Part shown: in pieces, positions 47,770-59,461 of the stretch
Layout of the letters: every line of letters begins with the position of its first letter
Numbering within the stretch: position 1 is the first letter of the stretch
NCBI RefSeq assembly: GCF_040939455.1
Contig: NC_134108.1
Span: forward strand, 82,938,001 to 83,002,000
DNA length: 64,000 nt
DNA from: Microcebus murinus
Lineage: Eukaryota; Chordata; Mammalia; Primates; Cheirogaleidae
Reading direction: 5' to 3'
Notes under the pieces: model-generated
What the model saw: only the letters and a program-made list of their open reading frames with translations
The model's database searches: none
Told to the model about the DNA's origin: nothing
Made by a program: the position numbers and the translations under genes

Positions 47770-49945
47770 ATGGAGTGAATGCCATGACATAAACAGTTGT
47801 GTGAGGTTTCCATGTCAATCATCAGAGTGGCATACACTTGGTACTTTATGCTTTTCAGCAAACCCCAGAATAGTATTACAGAAAACTGTGTTGGGAAGTT
47901 CCTAATCTGTAGGACTACTTTGGAGGCTGCTATTCACTGTTGATGCAATCTCTGGTCCTTGTTTGATCTCTGAAGTTTCACTTTTGAGAAATTGATTATA
48001 GTAGCACATGGCCAATCTCATGCTTGTTTTATAAAAATATTGTAGTGATCAATATGCAGAAGGTAGAAAAGCTCTGTTAGACACTAAAGCTCCTATGCAT
48101 ATATTCTGAGAACAAGGAGGATAACTACCCTCATAAGCATATTTCATTCCTCTGAAGAAGTTCTGGCAGGGTATGTAGATTTCATTCCATCATGATCATG
48201 AAATCTGTCTCTGATTTGTGCTCTCCTGTATTTTATCAATGGGAGAAAAATGAAATTTTATAAGATTTAAGCATATTGTCACTTCAAGGTTTTGTGAAAA
48301 CTAAATATATTCACAACACAATTTTTGTTTTATAAGTTTTAATTTATACTCCTGAATATAAGAACTAGTCCTAATGTCCACTCTTTCTACTCCTGAAGTC
48401 TGAAGAAATAGATTACATTACAAATAACATATAACATTAAAAATTACATACAGTATATTACAAACATATTTTAAATGATTTTTCAATACAGATATATCCC
48501 AAGAGCATTGCTTATAATTTCCTTATTTTTACAATATAATGTGACCTGACAGTAATAAAAGAAGTTATCTATGTAACTGTAAAAGGAAATTAATTTAATG
48601 TGGCTATGATAAGATAGAAAGTTGTCATGCTATTTTGAGTACACCAAGTTTAAGGATCAGGAAAGGTTTTTATTTAAATCAGAATTTTTTAATTCACATA
48701 TCAATTTTTAGTAAATTGCTGTTTCTCAATGGATAATTCAATAAATCCCAATATCTCATAGCAATGGCAAATTGTGGTTATCAAAACAGCATTTTTGAAG
48801 TAATATCATTTTACCATTTCTTCATATTAGGTTTAACTATTCCAACAGACTGCCCACCCATTTAAAGCATAGATTAGATTACAAATGCTTATATGTTTTT
48901 TTTTCTTAATCATTATCATTAAAATTGTACAAAGCTTGAAGAGTAAAGTGTACCTTATCAATTCATGAGAGATACAGTCTGCTATTTGATGCTTCTAGTA
49001 TGTGTTTAGTTGTCATTTCTACTAAAACAGAAAACACTGAAGGGCTGTTGCTAGAAAAGGGTGTTTTGATCAAGAGAGGAGATCATGTCTCTCTGGTTTT
49101 CACAGAGCACTCAGATGTTGAAACTGTTTTATGAGGAGGCAGTTTGGATGCATTAGACTTTTCAACAGTCTGAAAAACCCTGCTGGGCAATCATTCCCTA
49201 CCTCTGGAGATGACAGAAACTATTTCTTCTGGTCTTAGATAGCGCCTTCTGGTATCTGCGCACACAGATGGAACGGAGAGCCTGTCACCCTGAAAAATCC
49301 CTCTCTCCCTATACTCCAATCTCTTTGATACACATTTATTTTCTCGAGTTCATTCTTAAACCCTCTTGGGCTTGGAAACATCAACAAGGATTGAGTTTCT
49401 TAAGGTCCAGGATATGAAAATAGTGTAAAGCCTAAGCAAATTTTATTTCATCCTACCAGCTCATACCCCTTAATTTATTGATGTTTAGTACATTACTTTG
49501 CAACCTTTAGGATACAACTGCAGCTAGAAGAATACAAATACCTTGTAAACGTTAGGATATTAGCTAGTTCTTGGCTTCTTTACACACTATATATTATGAG
49601 AAATTTATTTCATAATGTCAAAGGTTGAAATTAAAACATCTCACATTATTACACAAATGACACAACATAGCACAATTATTATTCTATGATAAATGTTATT
49701 ATATTAAATATATCTTTTAAAAGGTAATCCTCAGTTTTTATAAGGCACTTAAAGTTTTTAAAGACACTAGATAATGTTAAAAGAAAGTTCCCTAATAGAA
49801 AAAGAGTATATTACACTCTAACTTTATTGAAGAGTAGAGTATGAAATGTAAATCAATATATATTTAGCTTTAAAAAAACTACTTTTAAGAATACCATCAA
49901 TTTTCTATTTTCATAGAAATAAACACCTGAGTGTAACAGCAGTAG
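47770..49945. other. Unassigned sequence
   Basis: No recognised gene or repeat. A GC-richer stretch at 49130-49320 looks unique. Confidence 0.45.
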
Positions 49946-49949
49946 CCTC

Positions 49950-50110
49950 TATTATGTTAATTTCACAACAAATAATTGAGTAGTCATTGGTATTTTTTTT
50001 TACAGTTGAGGAAACCAAGGTTCAGAGATGTTAAATCTTACAATATCACATGGCTTGAACATACTGAATTTTGAATTTCAAAGATTAACAGATCCGTTAT
50101 ACTTCTAATG
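49950..50110 (-). repeat. MIR SINE fragment
   Basis: ttacagttgaggaaaccaagg, ttcagagatgttaaatctta and atcacatggcttgaaca match antisense MIR from its middle. Confidence 0.55.
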
Positions 50111-50114
50111 GAAA

Positions 50115-51890
50115 GTATAGTGAGGCAAAATAAAAGACTACATAGTCTGACAGTGTTAGTAATATGTAATGTCTCCAGACTGTATTCCCAGGTAAAATAT
50201 GCACTTTTAAAAGGCTTCCAATTCTGACTAGTGGAATCTACTCTTTAAAAATCTTAGTAACTAGTGTATTAATTAGCTCACTCCTATCCTCTGACATTTC
50301 TACCACTCCCAAGTGTCAGAATACACATATATAAGCATTTCTGTGATTTTCTCCAACTCTGAAAATATCTTTATAAAAAATTGACAATTTTTAGCAAAAA
50401 AATTTATTTTATTGATTATGCAATTCTCTCTGTTCTATTTTCTGAACTCTAAGCTCCCTTTTTGTGTTTCTAGAATGGCACACTGAGTACATTTTGAATT
50501 GAGATGGTGGTGGGCTTAAGGAATAGCCCCCTCTGCTTTATACTCACTCCATGGAGGTTTCCTGGGACCTACCAGCCTCTGAACAACAGGAAATCTTCAC
50601 ACATCATGACAGTTTAAAGGGGTTTCCAATGAATACATAGGTTTTAGTGGAAGGTTCTGGATCACCAGTGGGCAAGACCAGCATAAGCATTAGAATCTCT
50701 GGGAGGCCACTTGATTACATATCTAGACATGAGTTTGTGACAGAGCCTTGAGAAGCTGCCAACAAGGGAAAGCATATGTATATGAGGTTATGCAAAGTCT
50801 TAAAATCTTACACTTACATAGAAATCAATGACATCCTAAATTAAGATAAATTTATGGAAAATTATTAGTCTACAACATTCTTCATGGAAGTCAATTGGTA
50901 AAAGCACATTTTTGAGATGTAGAGAGATAACCTAACAAATACATTCCAGACAATTTTAGGAAGAAAATATGCAGATTGAATTTTCCCTTATTATTTACTA
51001 TTTTTCCTCTAATCTGATACTAAGTTCTATTTAAAAAGTAAGTTAAACATTTACGGATAATGAAGTACAGACTACGAGATATAATCACACAACACTCATT
51101 CAGATGCAACTATAAAACCAATAGGGTTTAGAATTTTTTTCCATCAGTAATTTTAATCTCACACTTATAAACTTTTTTATGCATTTGAGACTGTTAGATG
51201 TATCCCCAGTATTCAAATTTGTGCATTTACATCTTGAATCATACTAATACTTAAGCCCATAGTGGATTAAGAAATTGGCAGGAAAAGATAAGAAAATACA
51301 ACCTGAATTCTTGAAAAGTTAATTATATTGTTACTTTATCCTCATCTTAAAGTCTCATTTCTAAGTAATGTTTATAAGTAACACAAGCAATGTTTTAGAT
51401 GTACCAAACTTATTTCACAGTTAAATAGTTTATCATTTATAATCCAATTAGTGAAAAAAGTTGTATTTCCAGGACTCTCAGAATAAGAAAACATTATCAG
51501 ATTTTGGCTTCAACTTCTGTGGTGATAAAATATTTTAAATTATACTTTATGTTGATAAATTAAAACTCTGTAATTTTGATATTATATAATCAATAAGTAA
51601 AAGCATATATTTACATTAATGTTGATTATCTACTAAATATAATTGCTGTTATTATATAATCCTTCTATACCTGATATATAACTATTTACCCACCGAAAAT
51701 TTTACACATTTTGAATATCACTTTTTGAATGCTATATTTAGTGGATAATAAATAATATTATTAATGACTGTAAAAACATGAATTCTATTTTCCTTTATTT
51801 GGTCAATATCTAAACATTCTGCTAAAGTATAAGAAAGAGTTTGTATCCAAGAAAATCAATCGCATAAAGAAACAAGTTACATTTTAGGAC
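50115..51890. other. Unassigned AT-rich sequence
   Basis: No recognised gene or repeat across ~1.8 kb. Confidence 0.5.
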
Positions 51891-51892
51891 TG

Positions 51893-52257
51893 ATGTGAAC
51901 TGAATTGTATTCCCCCAAAATTCATATTTTGAAGTCCTAATCCCCTATTTGAAGAAGGGGTCTTTTGGAGGTAGTAAATGTCTAGATAAGGTCATGATGG
52001 CAGTGCAATCATGATGGGATTAGTATCCTTATAAGAAGAGAGCAGAGAGCTTGCTCTCGGTGCTTCTTTCTAAGCATCATTACAAAGAAGAGGTCATGTG
52101 AGAAAAGCAAGATGGTGGCCATCTGTAAACCAGGAAGAAAGCACTCAGCAGAACTCAACCATATCAGCACATTGGTCTCAGACATCTAGTCTACCCAGTC
52201 TATGGTATTTTGCTATGGCAGACATTTGCTATGGCAAAGATTTTCTGCATAAGCAAA
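51893..52257 (+). repeat. MLT1-type LTR, interrupted by Alu
   Basis: Sense MLT1 order: gtgaactgaattgtattccc, attcatattttgaagtccta, ggtcatgatggcagtgc, gatgggattagtatccttat, tcatgtgagaaaagcaag, agtctatggtattttgctat. The usual 'ctggcaccttgat...cagcctgcaaaactgtgag' block is missing. The 3' end carries a short duplication (atttgctatggca) and then the Alu. Confidence 0.85.
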
Positions 52258-52621
<364 letters not shown>

Positions 52622-52624
52622 ATG

Positions 52625-53635
52625 TTAAAGAATCATGTTGCAAACCTTTCCCTGTGGTAAATATCTGCTTTCCTTTTCCTGTGGTGAATAATGTGGCTTT
52701 TGGTTTAATTTTTTGTTAATGGAAAATTATATAATCTGCTTTTTTATCCATGCCACTCTACTATAGGGTGAATGGATACTATATGCCTAGAGATTTTGCA
52801 TATTTTCTTCTAATTGGCCAAAAAATGGAGAATAGTTAAATTACAGTGCATTGATACACTAGAAAATATTCCATTATTTACCTGGCCTTGAAAAATATTT
52901 TTAAAAATTAGTAATTATCCAGGAAATTCTTATCATGTAATATTCAGTGAGGAAAAAAGCATATGTGATCTGCCATAATATATTGCAGACTTTCTAGTCT
53001 GCAATATATTATGGGCTGCCATTTTGTCTGTCTATACAGATTTTCCTTTTGTTTAGTGGGTGGATCACATTCCATTTTATCCAGTTACTCCTGTTTTGAT
53101 GGATATTCAGTTTATTTCTAAATGGTCTATTATAAAAACAACCAAGAGATAATCCTTATAGAGATGACTTTATAGACTTATAAAATTATTTCTTTCAGAT
53201 ACAATTCTTGAAGTGGAGGTATAGGTTAAAAATATGTCTACCTTAATTTTTTGAGCTGATTTGTAATTCAGACATTCAAAAGTCATTTTCCCATTGAAGT
53301 CATAGTAATTTTAATTTTACCATAATCTAAAATAATTTTTGTTCTGCCTATAATATAGGAAAAATGGGAATTTTCAATAAAGTTATGGAAAATAATATTG
53401 TAGAATTTATTTTTATAAAACTTTAACATGATGTAATATAATTAAACATATCCAAACTTTTTTTGAGACTGTAGATTTTTTTCAGGTTTAAAGTAATGCC
53501 TGCTCACAGAAGAATTTGCTTTAGATAGAGAAAAATAAAGAACAGAATCAACCATAATTTTTTTTCCCAAAGACATTCTCCTTACATTTTGGGATATTTT
53601 ACCCCTGGAAAAAAAAAAAAAAACTACATATCTGC
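52625..53635. other. Mostly unassigned, with weak L1M traces
   Basis: Apart from the hairpin at 52973-53014 no clear feature is seen. At 53080-53290, gttttgatggatattcagtt and aattcttgaagtggaggtat resemble antisense L1M ORF2-end sequence. Confidence 0.4.
52973..53014. repeat. Perfect 19-bp inverted repeat (hairpin)
   Basis: The left arm ccataatatattgcagact (52973-52991) and right arm agtctgcaatatattatgg (52996-53014) are exact reverse complements around the 4-base loop ttct. No tract of T follows on either strand and no known RNA family is recognised. It could extrude as a small cruciform. Confidence 0.95.
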
Positions 53636-53639
53636 ATGT

Positions 53640-54070
53640 GTATTTGTATCTATCTATTTATCTATTGATTCTATGCATTATTTATATAATTCTGTTATTT
53701 TTATTTGATGATAAATATTTGTATTTTTCCATATCATAAATGCTTCAATAACATGTTTAATATTCTATTAAGTGGGTGTGCCACTTTGTTTATCCACTCC
53801 CGTAATGGTTGACACCAAAATTATTTATAGGTTTTTACTCTTACAAATAATGTTATGATGACACTTACAAATAATTTGTTGCATTTTAGATTATTTTCTC
53901 AGGGTTACTTTTCAGAGGCCATATATAAGGTTAAATTACATCAACTCACTTAAAGCTCTTCATAAAATTTCCAAGCAGTTTTCCAACTAGTTTGTACCAG
54001 GTAAACTACCCAACAGTAATCTCTAAGAATGGAAGTTTCACTATATCCTATCCAAATACTTTTGATGTGC
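53640..54070 (-). mobile_element. Old L1M antisense fragment
   Basis: Antisense L1M wording: tccatatcataaatgcttca, gtgccactttgtttatccac, aaaattatttataggtttttac, agcagttttccaactagttt. Matches the end of ORF2 read backwards; diverged. Confidence 0.5.
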
Positions 54071-54179
54071 TATTAACATGTCTTGCCTGACTCTGATAGA
54101 TTGTTTCTTCTCACAGTGCTTGATCATTTTTAGTTGCAATTTTCACTTTTGTGAATATCTCTTTTTCTTAAAAAACTTT

Positions 54180-54430
54180 CTTTTCATGATTTCATCTTTC
54201 CTCTGTGGCTGTTCATTCTTACGTGCTTTGCTGGCCTACTTCCTCTGACTGGCTTATAAATACTGGAAGCTTGTAAGGTTTAGTTTTTGGCCCTCTTCAT
54301 AAAACTGCCAATTATGTTTAGGCAGAGTCACATCTCTAGTACTATCATATGCCCTAAACTTCAAATTGACATGTAGAGTTTTCAATCACCTTTCCTTGAG
54401 GATCCCAAACTGAGCACATTCAGAACATAA
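54180..54430 (-). repeat. L2-like remnant
   Basis: cttacgtgctttgctggcct, ttcctctgactggcttata, tttttggccctcttcataaaac, gcccta-aacttcaaattgac and tgagcacattcagaacataa form the reverse complement of the old repeat family seen at 39590-40775. It is cut off by the composite insertion at 54434. Confidence 0.45.
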
Positions 54431-54433
54431 CTC

Positions 54434-54740
54434 TTTTTTTTTTTTTTTGTAGAAGATAGAAAATTTTATTAATAATAGGGAATGCTCATGTTGGTGTATA
54501 TAGAATCATAGAATTTAGAAAAGAATATCACCAGTGCTAGGGATGTAGCTCAGTGGTAGAGCAGATGCTTTGCATGTATGAGGTCTTGAGTTTGGTCCCC
54601 GGCATCTCCATATCTTTATTCCCAGGGTTCCACCAGATGCTGCCTTGAAAAGGTACAAAAGCAAGAGCAAAACAATTTATTTAACCAAAACGTTTGTTAC
54701 CCCCATGATATTTGAAATTAAAAAAACAAAACAAAACAAA
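54434..54740. mobile_element. Composite retroposed unit: T-run, tRNA-Ala-like, L1 tail
   Basis: The unit opens with a 15-base T-run (54434-54448). Read on the minus strand, this looks like a poly(A) tail with an AATAAA signal at 54470-54465, 16 bases before it. A tRNA-Ala-like sequence follows in plus orientation (54539-54610), then unassigned text. From about 54690 comes an L1 3' tail in plus orientation (gttacccccatgatatttga), ending in an A-rich (AAAAC)n tail at 54719-54739. Flanks share only agaaca. So retroposed material of both orientations lies in 300 bp; whether one event or two made it cannot be told here. Confidence 0.55.
54539..54610 (+). pseudogene. tRNA-Ala(TGC)-like pseudogene
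   Basis: 72 bases fit a tRNA cloverleaf. The acceptor agggatg pairs with catctcc (one mismatch at 1-72), D-arm gctc/gagc with loop agtggtaga, anticodon loop tttgcat (anticodon TGC, Ala), and T-arm ttgag/cccgg with loop tttggtc. It matches vertebrate tRNA-Ala (gggg-atgtagctcagtgg) closely. Damage includes the G27-G43 clash in the anticodon stem, a mismatched T-stem and a degraded B box (gagtttggtcc instead of ggttcgantcc). It is therefore probably silent, and its setting inside a retroposed unit suggests a tRNA-derived retropseudogene rather than a tRNA locus. Confidence 0.75.
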
Positions 54741-54744
54741 GAAC

Positions 54745-55585
54745 AGCACCACATGCTGAATATTCTCCAAAGAAAGCCATGCCCTAAAAGGAAATAACCA
54801 ACTATTTATTATTTTGCAAGACTTCAAAAAATAGTTAATGTTCATGAAAGTCAGCCAGCTCTTATGGACTATCTCCATGCAATTGCCTATAATCTATTTT
54901 CTTTTCTTTTGTCAGTTTTTTCCCATTATTTTAAGTTGTCAAATTTATTTTTTACAATTCACTATGCTATGTATTTCCTTTTTTCATCATTTCCAACACT
55001 GGAAATATAAATTATGCAACGAATTTTAGAGAGTTCTAATTTGTTTTATGCATTTTTTGCAAATTTTACTCCACGAAAGTGCATTCTCACCAAGTTGACT
55101 TTGCCTGCAAGCATTATACATGTATGTAAAAATGTTGAAACTTCCTCAATAAATGAAGAGATGTCCTCTTTGTACCTCTGCATTTGTGAGAGATAAAGTC
55201 TTAAGTCTCAGTCTTTCACATTTTTGTCAATGGCAACACTTCTGCCAAGTTTTGAATCCAACATCTGGAGGCCATCCCTAATTTCCCACACACGAAGTCC
55301 AGTGGTACAACCTATTGGTTGTACGTTCAATATGTATCCAAAATCTTATTACGTAAAATCATTTCCACTTTTAACATTCAAGTCCCAGTTAACATCAATA
55401 GCCTCCTGTGAACTAATTTACTCCCCTTATCTTAACCCTTTCGCAAAAGTATACAATCTAAAGCAATCACAAGAATATATATGTATGTTTAAATGTATAT
55501 ATATATTTATATGCATATATGCAGACTTATAAATCTGTATACTTGTAGATGTGTACATGCATACACACACACACATACACATCAT
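54745..55585. other. Unassigned AT-rich sequence
   Basis: No recognised gene. A short hairpin gtacaacc-tatt-ggttgtac lies at 55305-55324. AT-rich dinucleotide text at 55465-55580 includes tatata and acacac runs. Confidence 0.45.
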
Positions 55586-55589
55586 TTCT

Positions 55590-55750
55590 TACTTAAAATC
55601 CTATGAAGGTTTTCAGTTGTACTTATAATAATAATAAAACATGAAGTCTTTATCATGGCTTAAAACATCCTCTATGATGTAGTAATGCCTATGCCTCCAG
55701 ATTTATCTCATATTTCTCTCATCCAAGTTCATTATGTCTTATCTGTGCTG
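55590..55750 (+). repeat. L2 LINE fragment
   Basis: aaaatcctatgaaggttttc, tttatcatggcttaaaacatc and atctcatatttctctcatcc follow sense L2 ('aaaatccttcagtgg...', 'catggcatacaaggcc...'). Short and diverged. Confidence 0.45.
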
Positions 55751-55932
55751 AGTTTGTTGTATAATTCAGCAAACCATGACAATGTAGGTAGAAGAGTTCC
55801 TCTAGATCATTAGTGGCTATTTCCTGAAATTCTTGTACCTTTGTTATGAGTATCCTTGGGTCAAATTACGTAAAAATCCATTTCTGAACCAAAAGCAGGG
55901 AAAATCCTTTACAAATAGTTTTAAACAAGACA

Positions 55933-56048
55933 AGGTCCTCAGGCTGGAGCAGCACACATATAGGTAAGGTAAGGTGTTCCCACCTACTTCATTGCATCTA
56001 ACCATGGCTTTGAGAATGCAGCATCAGTCATACAATATTGTGAATATA
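55933..56048 (+). repeat. Left arm of an inverted duplication
   Basis: From aggtcctcaggctggagc through accatggctttgagaatg and gcagcatcagtcatacaat to tgtgaatata, this arm is repeated in reverse complement at 56429-56611. About four substitutions separate the arms over the shared ~115 bp. The inner end resembles an old L1M 3' UTR (caatattgtgaatatactaa). Confidence 0.9.
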
Positions 56049-56428
56049 CTAAATGTCACTAACAGTAAATTTAATACTACATGTATTTTAGCACAATTGA
56101 AAGAATTACATATATGTGTCACATTACAAAAGATAATAAAAATAAAAGGGTCTTTTAGTCTTTACTGATATATCTTGAATGTAAAAACTGTAAGAAAACT
56201 GCAAAGGAAATAGAGAGAGCCATTTATCTAGAGAATAAATAATTAAAAGGCCGAGACACTGAGGGGAAAAAGTGATAACTTTTCCAGTTGGATTTGGACA
56301 AAGTTAGAATTTTAGTAAAAATTTCTGGTACCAGCAACAATTTAGTGAAATTGGAGAAGCATGGAATAGTGATTTTGAGAAGTCATACTTGTAATGCATT
56401 AAATAATTTTTTCTAAAATTCTTCAAGA
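56049..56428. other. Spacer of the inverted duplication
   Basis: About 380 bp of AT-rich DNA between the two arms. The first part continues the L1M 3' UTR-like text of the left arm (ctaaatgtcact). No gene. Confidence 0.6.
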
Positions 56429-56611
56429 TATATTCACAATATTGTATGACTGATGCTGCAATTTAGTTCTAGAACATTTTCATCATCCCAAAAGGAAGCC
56501 CTGTAACCATTATTCAATCATTTTCCATTCTTAAAGCCATGGTTAGATGCAATGAAGTAGGTGGCAACACCTTACCTTACCTCTATGTGTGTTGCTCCAG
56601 CCTGAGGACCT
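56429..56611 (-). repeat. Right arm of an inverted duplication
   Basis: The reverse complement of the left arm plus 66 extra bases at 56460-56525. The extra bases (minus strand gggatgatgaaaatgttcta) belong to the same L1M-like 3' UTR and run smoothly into the shared part, so this arm probably keeps the ancestral sequence and the left arm lost it. Confidence 0.9.
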
Positions 56612-56614
56612 CTT

Positions 56615-56985
56615 CCATGCATCTCTCCAAAAAGACCTTTTTAATTACTCGTAGTTTCACATCTGTGCATGTATATAAGTGACTCAGTACAGAAACTTGC
56701 CCATGTGGGGTGCTAACATTTTTTAGGGCATCACTGAATGCATCCATCACAAAAGTCATGATCATAACCACCACCATCATCACCAAAGTACTAGTATTTT
56801 TATATTTCCAATCCTTGGGAAAATCATTCATATCTACCAGAGCAAAAAAACTTTATTTTAATACTCTTACCTCTTTTTTAGAGCCTGATCACTTATTCAA
56901 CTACCTTGTCCTATGGACTCTATTTCTTAATAGATAACTTAAACTTCTTAAATTTAACTTCTTAAACATAAACTTCTTAAATTTC
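56615..56985. other. Unassigned, with short tandem repeat
   Basis: At 56942-56984 a ~14-bp unit, aacttcttaaattt, occurs three times with small changes. No gene recognised. Confidence 0.55.
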
Positions 56986-56989
56986 TTTC

Positions 56990-57560
56990 TGATTTATCTA
57001 CATTCTGTCATCCATGTAACCCTTGGAGCCAGATCACTGGCCTCTCTGGCCTTCAGTAATGCAACAACCTTTAAATGTTCATGTTCCCCTTCTTTCTCTC
57101 TTGTCCCTCAATCCATATAATATATATAATCTCACTATCAAATGTATCTGATGATATTCTATTATTTCAAAAAAACATCAGGGACTTCTTGTTACCTGGA
57201 GTCAAAAGTCCTCTCATTTAAATCTTTGAAATCTTTCCCATCTATGAAGCTTCATAGCTCTCCACTCCCTACTCCAGACATTTAACTCCTTGACATACCA
57301 CAAGTGTATTTTTCTTTGAAGTGGACTGTTCTTGCCAGCCTGTGAAATTTTGCCCCCTAATGCAAGACATGCTTTCACTTCTCTCCACTCTGCTCCTGCC
57401 CCCTACTCCCTGGGTTTGCTCCTGTGTATCTTCCAGCTTCCCACTGAGGGTTCACTTCTTTCAGGAAACCATCCACTCCCCACTTCCCTCAATAATGATT
57501 AAGCCTACTGTCTCCATGTTCTGGGATTTCCCCTATATCCCATGTGTTAGAGCTTATAAA
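56990..57560 (+). repeat. L2 LINE 3' region
   Basis: Sense L2-like order, weak in places: ttctgtcatccatgtaaccc, gttacctggagtcaaaagtc, tgaagcttcatagctctcca, then cccactgagggttcacttct, ttcaggaaaccatccactcc, ctgggatttcccctatatcc. Consistent with the 3' UTR ('cacttcctcagggaagccttccctga'). Confidence 0.55.
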
Positions 57561-57924
57561 AATGGTTTTGGGAGATGATCTACTTTATATATTGGTAGGT
57601 AACGTTATATATAGTTTAGGCCTCTTGATCTTTGAGAAAATCTATCTATACATTTATGTTCCAAAAATTTGATTATCAGGAATTTGTTTCATAGAGCAAA
57701 AGAATTCTAAAGTCTCTGTGTAGCTCTTCATTTGGTAATTTTTTATACTTAAAGCCACATTTTCTTTAACAATGCTGCATCTATTATGATTACATGCTCT
57801 GCTAATTGATGCCATTTTATCTTGCCTTCGTACATAATAAGCTGTAACTTATGGATAGATAAAACGAATTACTTTGCTAGAAAACATGTTCAACAACAAA
57901 CACCAATTATATGAATATATGTTT

Positions 57925-57952
57925 TATATATTAGAATATATTCTAATATATA
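57925..57952. repeat. 28-bp perfect palindrome
   Basis: A perfectly self-complementary AT-rich sequence with no spacer, centred on 57938/57939 within agaatatattct. Likely AT-rich chance or slippage rather than a binding site. Confidence 0.9.
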
Positions 57953-57959
57953 GGAATGC

Positions 57960-59045
57960 CAATGCTTATGTATCTTCTTCACCAGAATGAAAGTTCTATA
58001 AGGAAACAGACCAGTCCTTCTTTATCATTATAAAAAACAAAAACAAACAGAAGATAAAAAAAAAAAATCCTACAGGAGCAAACACCAAAACAAAACACTA
58101 TGACAAGCTCATATTAGATTCAATAAATATTTGTTGTAGTAAAATTAAATTTTACATATTCTGGCATTCTGTACAATGGTAAATATGCTGTTAAGTAAAA
58201 TGCATCTATTACTTTTTTCCTAGCATGAGATTGGTTCAGTATGTGATTATCTCATATTATCTCATTGATGTGTCTCAGAATATTAGATGCTAGTTAAATT
58301 GATATTATGCGCTGGCATATAATAGGCACTAAATAACAATTACTTTCAAAAGAATAACATGAAAAACATTTTTCCCCCATTAACTCATTATTAGGAGAGC
58401 AAGAGTCATTTGAAATAATTCTCTACACACAAATAATATTCCTAAATAATTTTGAAGAATATAGGATTTGATTTTGTTGTTTTTATAGTAAAGTTACACT
58501 TGTCAACTCTGGATTTCTGTTGTTCTGAAATGACTTATAATTTTCTGAGAGAACAAATGGACTGTAATAATTATAATGTAATTTTTTATAATTGGTGTCA
58601 TGCTTTTGCTTGGTAGACAAGTACAATATCAACTGACTACTTAATACATTATATTGCCCAAATAGATTTTACATTTTAAAATTGTGAGCATAACCTCAGT
58701 ATTTTCAAATATCAAGTATATATTTATGTAATATTTTGATAATCATGTACCACTACATTAGATTTTCTTTATTTTTGAATGCGACTGCTTGAAATGTCAG
58801 ATATTATTTGCTTTTCTTTATGTTATATATGGGAAAATAGTGATGACATGTGATAAGAGATAGTAAATTACTCAAGTCTGAGAAAAAAACTACCTGAAAT
58901 AATTAGAGAATGAAGAATAGCTTCTAAATCCACCAATTATGGTAGAAAATCACATAATTTATAGGGCTTTGGGTATAGTATATGTTTTGCCTCCAAATGG
59001 AATAAAATTATTTCCAAATTAAACTCTTCTCTGGTACCACCTGAC
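57960..59045. other. Unassigned AT-rich sequence
   Basis: No recognised gene. A trace of an L2/MIR end (ctggcatataataggcacta) is at 58312-58331. Confidence 0.45.
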
Positions 59046-59049
59046 AAAG

Positions 59050-59385
59050 TATAAAAACAATACCCAAAAACATAAAACTCTTTTTTAAGTAACATAATTT
59101 TTTCAGAGCAAAGATCAGGAATATTTACAGAATTACAAAATACCCAGAATCTGACATGTTATACACACAATGTCTAACATCTAGTAAAAAATTACCAGAC
59201 ATACAAAGAAACAGGAAAATGTTATACAAAATGAGGTGAAAATCAATAAATTGAAACACATCTAAATTTGACACAGATGATAGAATTTGTAGACAAGGAC
59301 ATTTACACAGCCCTACAACTACCTTCCATATCTTTAAGAAGTTAGAGGAAAGTTTGAGCATGTGAAGCAGAGATGTGGAAGATAT
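59050..59385 (+). mobile_element. Old L1M 5' UTR/ORF1-region fragment
   Basis: Sense L1M 5' wording: acacaatgtctaacatctag, aattaccagacatacaaaga, aaacaggaaaatgttat, gacacagatgatagaatttg, tagacaaggacatttacaca, agttagaggaaagtttgagc. A (TG)/(TA) tract follows and then the 3' end of an L1M. Confidence 0.75.
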
Positions 59386-59460
59386 TATATATATAGTGTG
59401 TGTGTGCATATATATATATATATATACACATATAGTATATATATTTATATATATACTACA
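59386..59460. repeat. Compound (TG)n/(TA)n tract
   Basis: Alternating purine-pyrimidine sequence with several TA and TG/CA runs, located exactly between the two L1M pieces. Confidence 0.9.
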
Positions 59461-59461
59461 T

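Noticed and set aside
54539..54610. Functional tRNA-Ala gene
   Set aside because: Mismatches in acceptor, anticodon and T stems, a degraded B box, and a retroposed setting argue for a pseudogene.
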